Position numbers and translations under genes: made by a program. A stretch of 64,000 bases of DNA from an uncultured Acidimicrobiaceae bacterium (GTDB taxonomy: Bacteria > Actinomycetota > Acidimicrobiia > Acidimicrobiales > Ilumatobacteraceae): contig CAIXIJ010000110.1 in assembly GCA_903919455.1 (NCBI GenBank), positions 1-64,000 of the forward strand, given 5' to 3'. The notes beneath the pieces are model-generated. The model made no database searches and was not told the origin of the DNA. It saw nothing but the letters and a program-made list of their open reading frames with translations. Positions 50,977-59,672 of this stretch are shown one piece after another. Position 1 is the stretch's first letter, and every line of letters starts with the position of its first letter.

Positions 50977-52176
50977 TCAGAGATGGATCGACGGGTCGAG
51001 GAACTCGTTGGTCACGATGTCCTCGGCCTTCAGGCCTTCCTTCGGCGGGCTGTCCTGAGCGGTGTAGACCGGGATCGCCACCTTGATGAGTTCTTCCACG
51101 CGAGCCATGTCGAAGCTGCCCATCACGCCATCGGTGCCGTTGGCAACGAGGCCGTCCTTCTTGATGGTCGCCACGCCATAGTCGGCTGCACCCTGGCTGT
51201 AGACCCAGCCGAACTTGTCCTTGAACTGGTTGGCGGCGTCGAGGATGACGGCGTTGGCAGTCTCGGGGGCGTTCAGGTAGTCGACGCTGGCCTGCTGAAT
51301 CACCGGCACGAGCTTCTTGAAGCAAGCGCTGTACTTGGTGACGTTCTCCGGCTTGGTGGCGATGGACTCGGCGTAGTTCTTCCAGCCCACATCGTTGATG
51401 TACTGGTAGGCAACCGGCTTCTTCCAGTTGTCGAGCTCGGTCTCGTAGATGTACGGCTCAGCCGAACCGAATCCCTGCTGCGCTGCCTTGCCTTCGTCGG
51501 TGACAAACAGGCTCGGGTCGCCGGTGTACGAACCGTCGACCTGGGCCTTGTCGAGCACACCGGTGGAGGTGAGGAAGTCCATGTAGGCGGCGCCACCGAA
51601 GTAGCGGACCTTCACGCCGGGAGCCTTCAGGTCGGCGATGCCCTTCACGTCGGGGTACGTGGCCGGATCCCACATGATCATCTGCGGGTTCTTCTCGTAA
51701 CCCGACTCGATGGCGACCGTGGGGAACGTGGCCGAGTTCTGGATGGCCTCGTCGGTGTAGACGTAGCCGAGCAGAATGCTGTCGTTCTGGTACATGATCG
51801 AGGTGACGCTCTGGAAGTTCTGAGCTGCGCCACCCGACTGGATGGCGATCTTCACGCCGGTGTCGTTGCCCTTGGAATCCTGGAGCGGGCCGGTGACGAT
51901 GCCCTTGTCGGCATCGACGGTGTAGCCCTTGCCCACCATCTGGTACAGGAAGCCGTGCTCGGCCTCCGGCATCCAGTCGGTCTGGATGACCACGGTCTCG
52001 GGGCAGTCGCCCGCGAGGCTGACGGCTCCGCCAGCTGCTGCGGTGGTCTCCGAGCCGCCGGCAGCAGCCGTGGTCTCCGAGCCGCCGGTGTTGGTGCTGT
52101 CGCTGCCACATGCCGCGAGGGCGATGGCGGCAGCGAGTGAGCAGGCAATCAGCGTTGCGCTGCGTCGGTGTTGCAT
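50977..52176 (-). CDS. NMT1/THI5-type ABC transporter substrate-binding lipoprotein
   Basis: A 399-residue binding protein. ATG 52176 has a strong AAGGAGAC ribosome binding site. The signal peptide (ATLIACSLAAAIALAAC) ends in a lipobox Cys, followed by a GGSETTAAA repeat linker. The mature domain has VVIQTDWMPEAEHGFLYQMV and IAIQSGGAAQNFQSVTS, the pattern of NMT1/THI5-like proteins that bind pyrimidines, riboflavin-type compounds or other small aromatics and sulfonates. Last gene of its operon, separated from the permease by a hairpin. The ligand is unknown. Confidence 0.85.
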   Translation of the reverse strand: MQHRRSATLIACSLAAAIALAACGSDSTNTGGSETTAAAGGSETTAAAGGAVSLAGDCPETVVIQTDWMPEAEHGFLYQMVGKGYTVDADKGIVTGPLQDSKGNDTGVKIAIQSGGAAQNFQSVTSIMYQNDSILLGYVYTDEAIQNSATFPTVAIESGYEKNPQMIMWDPATYPDVKGIADLKAPGVKVRYFGGAAYMDFLTSTGVLDKAQVDGSYTGDPSLFVTDEGKAAQQGFGSAEPYIYETELDNWKKPVAYQYINDVGWKNYAESIATKPENVTKYSACFKKLVPVIQQASVDYLNAPETANAVILDAANQFKDKFGWVYSQGAADYGVATIKKDGLVANGTDGVMGSFDMARVEELIKVAIPVYTAQDSPPKEGLKAEDIVTNEFLDPSIHL

Positions 52177-52213
52177 GTGTGTCTCCTTGATGTTGTGTTC
52201 ACGCTGGGTTGGG

Positions 52214-52231
52214 GAGACTGCGGGCAGTCTC
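52214..52231 (-). other. Intercistronic hairpin before binding-protein gene
   Basis: A 7-bp perfect inverted repeat (GAGACTG at 52214-52220 with CAGTCTC at 52225-52231) and 4-base loop, in the 68-base gap between permease and binding-protein genes. It may be an mRNA processing or stability element protecting the binding-protein message. Confidence 0.45.
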
Positions 52232-52244
52232 GGTTGGATGGGAA

Positions 52245-53159
52245 TCAGCGGTTGCTCTCGTGCCAGTGGCCGACGACGACCTTGGTGAGCCAACCGAAGA
52301 ACAAGAACACAGCAATGCCCAACAGGGCAATGAGAATCAGGCCGCCGTAGATCAACGGGAACTTGATCTTCTGGCGGTACTCCTCGATGATGATGCCGAT
52401 GCCAGGCATGCCGCCCGATCGGAAGAACTGTTCGCCCACCACTGCGCCGATCACCGAGAGACCGGCAGAGATGCGAAAGCCAGTGAAGATCGCCGGCATC
52501 GCCGATGGGAACTGGAGCTTTCGGAGTCGGGTGAAGCGCGAGACTTCGCTGAGGGTGAACAGATCGTGCTGGCCCTTGTCGGCAGAGAGCAGACCGAACA
52601 GGGTGTTGCTGGCGACCGGGAAGATGGAGATCATCACGCACACGAAGATGCGTGGCCCCATGCCCTCGGGGAAGATGGCTGCGATGACGGGCACGATGGC
52701 CAGCACCGGCGTGGCCTGTAGTGCCACGAGATACGGGTACACCGCACGCTCGGCCCATTTGGCGCGGGCCATGATGACGGCCAGTGACATACCCACGATG
52801 ATCGTGATGATCAGGCCGATGCCGGCAACGAGCGCCGTCCAGGCGAGACCGTTCAGCAGCTTGGAACGCGGCCCGGGGGAGAGGAACGCCTGATCTACCA
52901 CGGTGAACGGCGACGGCAACAGGAAGCCCGGCTTGTCGAAGATCTTGCGCATGCCGACTTCGTGCATCCATTGCCAGAACGCGATGAACAGCACGAACAT
53001 CACGACGGGGCCGATGACGGTGCTCCACTGGAACTTGTCCTGTAGCGCCGGAGGAGGTGCGTCGAGCAGAAAATCCTCTACTGCACCGGCATCAGTGCCT
53101 GGAACGATGTAGAGCGTGTCGACGGGAGAGTTGAAGGTGCGCTCGTCGGGGGCGTTCAT
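52245..53159 (-). CDS. ABC transporter permease (SsuC/TauC/ThiX type)
   Basis: A 304-residue single permease with about six to seven helices (VIGPVVMFVLFIAFWQW, ALVAGIGLIITIIVGMSLAV). The coupling loop is KLQFPSAMPAIFTGFRISAG, preceded by GLLSADKGQHDLFTLSEVSR, matching the nitrate/sulfonate/thiamine-precursor permease family. The N-terminus has about 50 extra soluble residues. It overlaps the ATPase gene by 4 bases. Confidence 0.88.
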   Translation of the reverse strand: MNAPDERTFNSPVDTLYIVPGTDAGAVEDFLLDAPPPALQDKFQWSTVIGPVVMFVLFIAFWQWMHEVGMRKIFDKPGFLLPSPFTVVDQAFLSPGPRSKLLNGLAWTALVAGIGLIITIIVGMSLAVIMARAKWAERAVYPYLVALQATPVLAIVPVIAAIFPEGMGPRIFVCVMISIFPVASNTLFGLLSADKGQHDLFTLSEVSRFTRLRKLQFPSAMPAIFTGFRISAGLSVIGAVVGEQFFRSGGMPGIGIIIEEYRQKIKFPLIYGGLILIALLGIAVFLFFGWLTKVVVGHWHESNR

Positions 53160-53956
53160 GCGTGTGCCCCTCGCAGTTGCTGTGAAATCTCGCCCGAGAT
53201 GCGCGCGAACTCGGGGTCGAAACGCAGTTCCGGCGAGCGCGGGTACTCGAAGGGGATGGTGTACTCAGCCACGATGCGACCGGGCCGTGCGCTCATCACG
53301 AGCACCCGAGTGGACAGGAACACGGCCTCACCGATGGAGTGGGTGATGAACAGCCCACCAAAGCGCTGGCGTTCGAACAGGCTGATCACTTCGTCGTTCA
53401 ACCGTTCACGCGTGATTTCGTCGACTGCACCGAAGGGCTCGTCGAACAAGAACACGCTTGGGTCGAGCACCAGCGTGCGCGCCAGCGAGGCACGCATCTT
53501 CATGCCGCCCGACAACTGCTTGGGGTACTTGCCCTCGAACCCACTGAGGCCCACCAGCTTGATGGCGTCTGCGGCCCGCCGAGAGCGCTCGGCCTTTGCG
53601 ATCCCGCCGAGCTCGGCCAGCAGTTCCACGTTGCGCTGCACTGTGCGCCACTGCAGCAGCGTGGCGTCTTGGAAGACGTAGCCAACCTTTTTGATGTCGA
53701 CATCGACCGTGCCCGTGGTGGGCTTGTGCAGGCCGCTGGCGATCTTCAGCAATGTGCTCTTGCCGCAGCCCGAAGGCCCGACGACGGTGACGAACTCGCC
53801 GGGGCGAACATCGAAGGAGGTTTCGCCGAGCGCATGAGTTCCGTCGGGGTACACCATTGAGACCCCATTGAAACTCAGCACCGGGGCGGGGGCTGAGACA
53901 TTCATCGCGGTCACCCTAGTTGGCGCGACCGTGTCGGTCTGCGTCCGATCGTCCAT
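53156..53956 (-). CDS. ABC transporter ATP-binding protein (SsuB/ThiZ type)
   Basis: A 266-residue ATPase: Walker A VVGPSGCGKSTLLKI, Q-loop GYVFQDATLLQW, signature LSGGMKMRASLARTL, Walker B VFLFDEPFGAVDEIT and H-loop FITHSIGEAVFLS. ATG 53956 overlaps the SDR stop (ATGA) and is preferred to an upstream in-frame start inside the SDR gene; ATG 53905 is a shorter alternative. It energises the NMT1/THI5-type importer. Confidence 0.9.
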   Translation of the reverse strand: MDDRTQTDTVAPTRVTAMNVSAPAPVLSFNGVSMVYPDGTHALGETSFDVRPGEFVTVVGPSGCGKSTLLKIASGLHKPTTGTVDVDIKKVGYVFQDATLLQWRTVQRNVELLAELGGIAKAERSRRAADAIKLVGLSGFEGKYPKQLSGGMKMRASLARTLVLDPSVFLFDEPFGAVDEITRERLNDEVISLFERQRFGGLFITHSIGEAVFLSTRVLVMSARPGRIVAEYTIPFEYPRSPELRFDPEFARISGEISQQLRGAHA

Positions 53957-54720
53957 CAGTGCATCACCATTCCACCGGTCACGTTCATGGCTTCGCCGGT
54001 GCAATAAGCGGCGTCGTCCGACGCAAGAAAGACCACCATCGCTGCAACGTCATCGGGGGCGGCGCAGCGGCCGAGAGGTGACAGTGCTGACCAGGCGGCA
54101 ACCATCTCGGGCGTACGGCTGGCAGCACCCATCTCCGTGAGCACATAACCAGGACAGATGCAGTTGACGCGAATGTCGTGCTCGCCGAGTTCCATCGCAG
54201 CAACCCGCGTGAGGCCGATGACTGCCGCCTTGGACGCGGCGTAGTGAGCCTGATGTGGCGAGCCGACCTTGCCGCCCATGGACGCCATGTTCACGATGGA
54301 TCCGCCGGTGCCCTGCTCGATCATCGCCGTGCTGGCGACCTGCATCGTGAGCAGCATGGCCCGCACGTTGATGTCGAAGGTGGCGTTCCAGTCGTCGACG
54401 GTGATCTCGAGCAATGGGGCCATCCGAAGGATGCCGGCGTTGTTCACCAGTACATCCACGCCGCCGAGGCTGCTGACCGCTTCCTCCGTGGCTGCCCGGG
54501 TGCTGCCTGGGTCTGACAGTTCGACTTCCACGGCCACAGCGCCGATCTCTGCCGCCTGACGACGGCAGAGGTCGATGTCGCGATCCATCAGCGCCAACCG
54601 AGCGCCTTCTCGATGGCATGCCTCAGCGATCGCCGCCCCGATGCCACGCGCCGCGCCGGTAACGACGACTCGTAGACCATCGAGGCGACCTCGGGCAGGG
54701 GCAGTGCGGTCGGTCACCAT
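53956..54720 (-). CDS. Short-chain dehydrogenase/reductase
   Basis: A classical 254-residue SDR with the NAD(P) motif VVTGAARGIGAAIAEACHRE, NNAGILRMAPLLE, active Ser in VNMASMGGKVGSPH, and Tyr-Lys in HYAASKAAVIGLT. CPGYVLTEMG and a C-terminal GEAMNVTGGMVMH complete the fold. It overlaps the ABC ATPase start by 3-4 bases and may act on the imported compound. A TACGAT box 9 bases upstream may give it its own transcript. Substrate unknown. Confidence 0.87.
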   Translation of the reverse strand: MVTDRTAPARGRLDGLRVVVTGAARGIGAAIAEACHREGARLALMDRDIDLCRRQAAEIGAVAVEVELSDPGSTRAATEEAVSSLGGVDVLVNNAGILRMAPLLEITVDDWNATFDINVRAMLLTMQVASTAMIEQGTGGSIVNMASMGGKVGSPHQAHYAASKAAVIGLTRVAAMELGEHDIRVNCICPGYVLTEMGAASRTPEMVAAWSALSPLGRCAAPDDVAAMVVFLASDDAAYCTGEAMNVTGGMVMH

Positions 54721-54729
54721 GTGATCAGC

Positions 54730-54735
54730 ATCGTA
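54730..54735 (-). promoter_or_regulatory. -10-like TACGAT, SDR-ABC genes
   Basis: Minus-strand TACGAT ends 9 bases before ATG 54720, inside the 29-base gap to the upstream deaminase gene. Confidence 0.35.
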
Positions 54736-54749
54736 TGACAGCGTTCGTG

Positions 54750-55940
54750 TCAGGAATTCGCGCCAGGCGTGAACGCTGTGTTACCGGCTCGCACCACAAC
54801 TCGCCCAGCGGGAGCGAAGGCCACGGCTTCGCGGGTGCTGTGCGCATCCAGCAGCACGAAGTCGGCAGCTGCACCGACTCGCACGGCAGCCTCCGGTAAA
54901 CCCATCGCCCGGCGGGAGGCTGAGCTGACGGACAGGTACGCATCGTCGGGCAGAAGGTGGCCGGCCATCACCATCAGCGCCGCCGTTTCCATGCAATCGC
55001 CACGTCCGACGAGGTTGAAAGGGTCCTGCAGGTTGTCGGCACCGGCGGCCACGTTGACGCCGGCGGATCGCAACGCCTTGAGTGCAGTGAGGCCTCGAGG
55101 CATGGCTACCTGCTGATCTCGGCCCAGCAGGTACAAATTGCTGCTTGGGAGCGCAATCACGCTGATGCCAGCCGCAGCAACAAGTTCTGACACACGCTGC
55201 TGCTCGCGCTCGGTCTGCATACCCAGGCTCACGCAGTGGCTCGCCGCGACGTGCTGCGAGAAGCCGGTGGCAAGCACCCGATCGGCGAGATAGGGGAGTG
55301 CAAACTTCTCCGGGTTGGTGGTCTCGTCGGTGTGTAGATCGAGCGGCAGGTCTGCCTGCCCGGCGAGTTCGAGCAACATGTCGGTGACCCCATTCGGGTC
55401 GTCTTCGATGTGTGGGCAGCCGCCGATGCCGTCGACACCAAGACGGATTGCCTCGCGGATGAGCACCTGCTGTTCATCGGTGCTGCTGGGCCAGCCGCAC
55501 AGAGCAAAGACCTGGATGTCCACAACGTCGCGGAGTCGATCACGCACAGCGAGCAGCGCTTCGACCGACATCATCCCGTTCTCCACCGTGACATCGGCAT
55601 GAGTGCGAATCGCAGTGGCGCCGTTTGCGGCGATCAGTCGAGCCGCGCGTTCCGCTCTCGCCTCCGTTTCGGCGAGGGTGATTCGGTCGCGGTGACGTTC
55701 GATGGCATCGCAGGCACCCATGAGATCGCCTGTCGGGTTTGGCACAGTCTCGGCCAGGAACGCCTTGTCGAGATGTGCATGCGCCTCCGCCATGGCAGGC
55801 AGTAGCAGGCGCCCGGCCGCGTCGAGAATCTGGTCGCCCTGTTCCGGAACACCACCGACGGATACGACGACACCACCGTCCATCCGCAACGTCGTGCGAG
55901 TGCCATCGGGGAGGAGCGCGTCGACAACGGAGAGAGCCAT
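54750..55940 (-). CDS. Cytosine-deaminase-like amidohydrolase
   Basis: A 396-residue amidohydrolase-superfamily enzyme of the cytosine deaminase/AtzC-like group. Metal-ligand motifs are AEAHAHLDKAF, LDLHTDETTNPEKF, HVAASHCVSLG and GADNLQDPFNLVGRGD. They support deamination or dechlorination-type hydrolysis of a pyrimidine- or triazine-like ring. A final composite beta-sandwich segment (VGAAADFVLLDAHSTREAV) is typical. TACCCT lies 7 bases upstream of ATG 55940. Adjacent to a small-aromatic ABC importer, it probably acts on the imported N-heterocycle. Exact substrate not known. Confidence 0.83.
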   Translation of the reverse strand: MALSVVDALLPDGTRTTLRMDGGVVVSVGGVPEQGDQILDAAGRLLLPAMAEAHAHLDKAFLAETVPNPTGDLMGACDAIERHRDRITLAETEARAERAARLIAANGATAIRTHADVTVENGMMSVEALLAVRDRLRDVVDIQVFALCGWPSSTDEQQVLIREAIRLGVDGIGGCPHIEDDPNGVTDMLLELAGQADLPLDLHTDETTNPEKFALPYLADRVLATGFSQHVAASHCVSLGMQTEREQQRVSELVAAAGISVIALPSSNLYLLGRDQQVAMPRGLTALKALRSAGVNVAAGADNLQDPFNLVGRGDCMETAALMVMAGHLLPDDAYLSVSSASRRAMGLPEAAVRVGAAADFVLLDAHSTREAVAFAPAGRVVVRAGNTAFTPGANS

Positions 55941-55947
55941 TGGCGCG

Positions 55948-55953
55948 AGGGTA
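55948..55953 (-). promoter_or_regulatory. -10-like TACCCT, deaminase gene
   Basis: Minus-strand TACCCT ends 7 bases before ATG 55940 and overlaps the last codons of nothing else; it sits in the 15-base gap after the gamma-glutamyltransferase-like gene. This suggests an internal leaderless promoter. Confidence 0.42.
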
Positions 55954-55955
55954 GA

Positions 55956-57530
55956 TCAGTTCCCTGCGACGGACCCGACTCGTGTTCGCGGGTCGGCGGA
56001 ACCAGACCAGAATCCCTGCTCGTCGCGGATGATCGCGTGAGCATGCCCGAAATCACTGTCGTAGGGCGGCAGCACGCGCACTCGGTGCCCGCGTGCGGTC
56101 AACGCTGCTGCCCAGTCCGGCGGCGCATGCCCCTCGATTTCGAGCACTGGGCCATCGACCGAGGTCCAGGTGTCGAAACCGGTGACGGGTCCGCTGAGCG
56201 CCCAACGTCCGGCATGAATGGCGGCAGCAGGCGACTGTCGGTGATGAAAGAGTCGTGCTGCCACCTGCAGCAGGATCTGTGGCTGGGCGTCGCCACCCAT
56301 GGTGCCGAACACCGCTGCGAGATCGCTGCCGCGAGTGGCCAGCGCAGGGGAGAGGGTGTGCGGTGGGCGCGCGCCGGCCCTCAATTCGCCCGGATGTCCC
56401 TGCTGGAGATTGAACCCGAGTCCGCGGTTGTGGAGGTTGATCTGTGTGTTGGGCTCGACGAGCCACGATCCGAAGCCGGATGCGTTCGACTGGATCAGCG
56501 AGACGCCCATGCCGCTTGCGTCGGTGGCGCACAGGTAGGTGGTGTCGCCATTGGTTCCGTTGGCGCCGAGGTGGCTGCATCGTTCGAGGTCGAGCAATCC
56601 GGCACGAGCGCGGATGGAGTGCAGCAATTGGTCGCCATCGGCGAGTTCGTGCAGCACGTCGGGACGGTCGAAGCCGGCCACCTTGGCAGCCTCCACGAGC
56701 AGATGCGCCCACAGGGCATCGTCGGGATCCGCGGGAAGTTGCAGAGTGTCGGCCAACTGCGCAGCGCCGAGCGTGAGGTAGCCCTGGGAGTTGGGGGGAA
56801 TGGTCCAGAGGTCGACACCGAAGGCTGCTGCCCGGAGCGGAGTCACCCATGCGCTCTGCGGCTCGGTGAGGTCGGCGTCACTGAACCAACCGCCACCAAG
56901 CGCGAGGAGGCCTTCACCGAACTCGCCGAGGTAGAACCCGTCTCGACCACCTTCTGCGATGGCGCGCAGCGCTCGTGCAGCGCCGGGTCGACGCACCCGC
57001 GCGCCGGGTCGGGCAGCTTGCGAGGTGAGTTCGTGAAGGGCGCGGCGACCGGTGTCGTCCACGCCAGCCACCGAGCCAACCAGCAGCGGGCTTGCCGGGA
57101 AGCCGTCTTCGGCCAAGGCGATGGCGGGTGCCAGCAGAGTGGACATCGGCATCGATCCGAACCGTTCGTGCAGCGCCACCCAACCGTCGACGCAACCCGG
57201 CACGGTGACCGTGCGGATGTCGTGGCGGAACGGCATCACCGAATGACCGTCGGCCCGCACCGCATCGGCACTTGCTGCGCTGCCGGCCCGCCCGCTGGAG
57301 TTCAGGCACCAGACCTCGCCGCCGTGATGCACCAACGCGAACAGGTCGCCGCCCATCCCGCACAGGTGTGGTCCGGTGATAGCGATGGCTGCGTTGGTGG
57401 CGATGGCAGCGTCGATGGCATTTCCACCGAGTGCGAGCATTGCCAACCCGGCCTGTGTGGCGAGGTGGTCGGCGCTGGCCACCATGTGGTGGGGCGCCCG
57501 CGTGCTGTTGAACGGAGCGGCTATTGCCAC
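55956..57530 (-). CDS. Gamma-glutamyltransferase-like Ntn hydrolase (YwrD type)
   Basis: A 524-residue member of the gamma-glutamyltranspeptidase/cephalosporin acylase family, made as a proenzyme that cuts itself before a Thr. The N-terminal block is MVASADHLATQAGLAMLALG with GNAIDAAIATNAAIAI. The autoprocessing site is NGDTTYLCATD with Thr330 as predicted nucleophile, and GTMGGDAQPQILLQV is the second conserved block. No signal peptide is seen, so it is likely cytoplasmic and YwrD-like, not a secreted GGT. Amide substrate unknown. It overlaps the GDPD gene by 10 bases. Confidence 0.83.
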   Translation of the reverse strand: MAIAAPFNSTRAPHHMVASADHLATQAGLAMLALGGNAIDAAIATNAAIAITGPHLCGMGGDLFALVHHGGEVWCLNSSGRAGSAASADAVRADGHSVMPFRHDIRTVTVPGCVDGWVALHERFGSMPMSTLLAPAIALAEDGFPASPLLVGSVAGVDDTGRRALHELTSQAARPGARVRRPGAARALRAIAEGGRDGFYLGEFGEGLLALGGGWFSDADLTEPQSAWVTPLRAAAFGVDLWTIPPNSQGYLTLGAAQLADTLQLPADPDDALWAHLLVEAAKVAGFDRPDVLHELADGDQLLHSIRARAGLLDLERCSHLGANGTNGDTTYLCATDASGMGVSLIQSNASGFGSWLVEPNTQINLHNRGLGFNLQQGHPGELRAGARPPHTLSPALATRGSDLAAVFGTMGGDAQPQILLQVAARLFHHRQSPAAAIHAGRWALSGPVTGFDTWTSVDGPVLEIEGHAPPDWAAALTARGHRVRVLPPYDSDFGHAHAIIRDEQGFWSGSADPRTRVGSVAGN

Positions 57531-58270
57531 AGACCACGCTCCTGGAAGACGGAGCGCAGCACCTCGGGGCGGTCGGTCATGATGCCGTCGACACCAAGGT
57601 CGAGCAGGCGATGCATCTCGGCTGGATCATCGATCGTCCAGACATGCACGGCCAGCCCCATCCGGTGCGCGCGGTCGACGAACTTTTTGTCGGTCACCGT
57701 GAGCGGGCCCTGTTTCACCGGCACCTGTGCGGCCATCGCAGACGTGGACCGAAGGGTGCCGAATCTGAGCCCGGCGACGGCCCCAGGCCCCAGGGCGGTG
57801 CACGCGTCGGGGCCGAGCTCCTTGCGAAGCGTGCGCATCCGTGTATCGCTGAATGCGCCGAGGCACAGGCGTGGGAGCGAGTTGGTTCTGCGTATCGCAC
57901 TCACGAGTGCCGCGATGGCCTTGTCGGACTTGCAGTCGATGTTCACACGCAGTTCGGGCCATGTTCCGAGCATGTCTTCCAGCAGCGGAATCGGGGCCCG
58001 GCCATCGACCAGAGCTGTCTGCACCTCGCTCCACGGGAGATCGCTGATCTTTCCGCTGCGGCCGCACGTGCGCCGAAGATCGTTGTCGTGAAACGCAACG
58101 AGCACACCGTCGGAGGTGACCTGTACATCGGTCTCCACGTAGCGGTAGCCCAGATTCACGGCGTACTCGAACGCCGGCATGGTGTTCTCCGGCACGTCGC
58201 TTGCGCCGCCGCGGTGGGCGAACGGGATCGGCCCGTTCCAGTCGAGGTAGGGATGGGAACGGGTCTGCAT
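57521..58270 (-). CDS. Glycerophosphodiester phosphodiesterase family protein
   Basis: A 249-residue GDPD TIM-barrel enzyme that hydrolyses glycerophosphodiesters to glycerol-3-phosphate and an alcohol. Active-site motifs are FAHRGGASDVPENTMPAF with the catalytic His, VETDVQVTSDGVLVAFHDND with the metal ligands and second His, and C-terminal VHVWTIDDPAEMHRLLDLG and GIMTDRPEVL. ATG 58270 is favoured because GATACT lies 7 bases upstream. It has no signal peptide. Leading gene of the minus-strand run down to 50977. Confidence 0.88.
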   Translation of the reverse strand: MQTRSHPYLDWNGPIPFAHRGGASDVPENTMPAFEYAVNLGYRYVETDVQVTSDGVLVAFHDNDLRRTCGRSGKISDLPWSEVQTALVDGRAPIPLLEDMLGTWPELRVNIDCKSDKAIAALVSAIRRTNSLPRLCLGAFSDTRMRTLRKELGPDACTALGPGAVAGLRFGTLRSTSAMAAQVPVKQGPLTVTDKKFVDRAHRMGLAVHVWTIDDPAEMHRLLDLGVDGIMTDRPEVLRSVFQERGLWQ

Positions 58271-58277
58271 CGGCTCC

Positions 58278-58285
58278 AGTATCGT
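58278..58285. promoter_or_regulatory. Overlapping divergent -10-like boxes, GDPD and aldehyde dehydrogenase
   Basis: Plus-strand TATCGT (58280-58285) ends 7 bases before ATG 58293. Minus-strand GATACT (58278-58283) ends 7 bases before ATG 58270. The two boxes overlap by four bases in a 22-base intergenic gap, so the two transcripts cannot start at the same time. Confidence 0.45.
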
Positions 58286-58292
58286 CGCCAGA

Positions 58293-59672
58293 ATGAGTGA
58301 GACCATCACCGTCCGATCGCCCTACGACGATTCCGTCATCGGCGAGATTCCTGCAATGACCGCTGCCGACGTCGATGCCGCCGTAGCGACCGCCAAGAAG
58401 GCGCTGCACGAGCACCCGTTGCCACTGTGGAAGCGGGCCGACATTCTCGACAAGGCGGCGCTTCGCCTCACCGAGCGCCGCGAGGAGTTCGCTCAGATCA
58501 TCGCCAAGGAGGCAGCGAAGCCGATCAAGACCGCGCGTGTGGAGGCCGAGCGTGCGGTTGGCACGTTCCAGTTCGCCGCGGCGGAAGCGCGCAAGCTCGG
58601 TGGCGAAATGATTCCACTGGACGCCATTCCCTCCGGCGAGGGCAAGCTCGGCTTCACCCTCCGAGTACCAATCGGCGTGGTCGGTGCCATCGCACCGTTC
58701 AACTTCCCGCTGAACCTCGTGGTGCACAAGGTGGGTCCAGCTATCGCCGCAGGGTGCCCGGTGGTACTGAAGCCCGCCAGCCAGACACCGTTCAGCAGCA
58801 TTGTGCTCGCGCAGATGCTCGTCGAGGAATGCGGTTTGCCGGCCGAGTACTTGCAGGTCGTCACCGGTGGCGGCGGCACGGTGGGCAACGCCATCGTGGA
58901 CCACCCCGACATCGCTCTCATCACCTTCACCGGGTCGCCGGAAGTTGGTTGGGCCATCCGGGCTCGCGCACCGCGAAAGCGGGTCGGCCTGGAACTCGGC
59001 AACAATGCGCCGTGCATCATCGAGCCCGATGGCGATTGGGCTACTGCGGCAGCGAAGATCAAGTTCGCTGGCTTCAGCCACGCAGGGCAGAGTTGCATCA
59101 GCACGCAGCGAGTCTTCGTGCATTCGTCGGTGTCGCAACAGTTCACCGAGGCGTTGGTGGCGCACGTGAACACGCTGGTGGTCGGCGACCCGATGGACGA
59201 CGCCACCGACGTGTCGGCCCTCATCAACCGTGGGGAACGCGACCGCGTCGCGGCCTGGGTCGCCGAAGCCGAGGCGCAAGGCGCCACCATTGCCACGGGT
59301 GGCTCTCTCGACGACGCTGGTGTGCTGCGGCCGACGGTCATCACCAACGCCACGCACGACATGAAGGTGTGCGCCCAGGAGGTGTTCGGGCCGGTGGTCA
59401 CCGTGGCTGTCTACGACGACCTCGACGAGGCTCTTCGCTTGGCAAACGACAGCAAGTACGGTCTGCAGGCGAGCATCTTTACAAGCGACATCTCCAAGGC
59501 GCTCAAAGCTGTGCGCACCCTCGACTTCGGTGGAGTGCTGGTGAACGAGGTTCCCACCTGGCGTGCCGATCAGCAGCCCTACGGTGGCCTCCGCGACAGC
59601 GGCAACACCAGGGAAGGCCCCGCATTCAGTGTGAAGGAGATGACCGAGATCCGCATGGTGGTCCTCTCGTGA
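58293..59672 (+). CDS. Aldehyde dehydrogenase (NAD(P)-dependent)
   Basis: A 459-residue ALDH oxidising an aldehyde to an acid. Cofactor-binding motifs are VGAIAPFNFPLNLVVHKVG and ITFTGSPEVGWAIRARA. The catalytic Glu is Glu234 (GLELGNNAPCII) and the nucleophile is Cys268 (AGQSCISTQRVF). C-terminal QEVFGPVVTVAVYDDLDEA is standard. It overlaps the following oxidoreductase by 4 bases (GTGA). The specific aldehyde is not apparent. Confidence 0.92.
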   Translation: MSETITVRSPYDDSVIGEIPAMTAADVDAAVATAKKALHEHPLPLWKRADILDKAALRLTERREEFAQIIAKEAAKPIKTARVEAERAVGTFQFAAAEARKLGGEMIPLDAIPSGEGKLGFTLRVPIGVVGAIAPFNFPLNLVVHKVGPAIAAGCPVVLKPASQTPFSSIVLAQMLVEECGLPAEYLQVVTGGGGTVGNAIVDHPDIALITFTGSPEVGWAIRARAPRKRVGLELGNNAPCIIEPDGDWATAAAKIKFAGFSHAGQSCISTQRVFVHSSVSQQFTEALVAHVNTLVVGDPMDDATDVSALINRGERDRVAAWVAEAEAQGATIATGGSLDDAGVLRPTVITNATHDMKVCAQEVFGPVVTVAVYDDLDEALRLANDSKYGLQASIFTSDISKALKAVRTLDFGGVLVNEVPTWRADQQPYGGLRDSGNTREGPAFSVKEMTEIRMVVLS

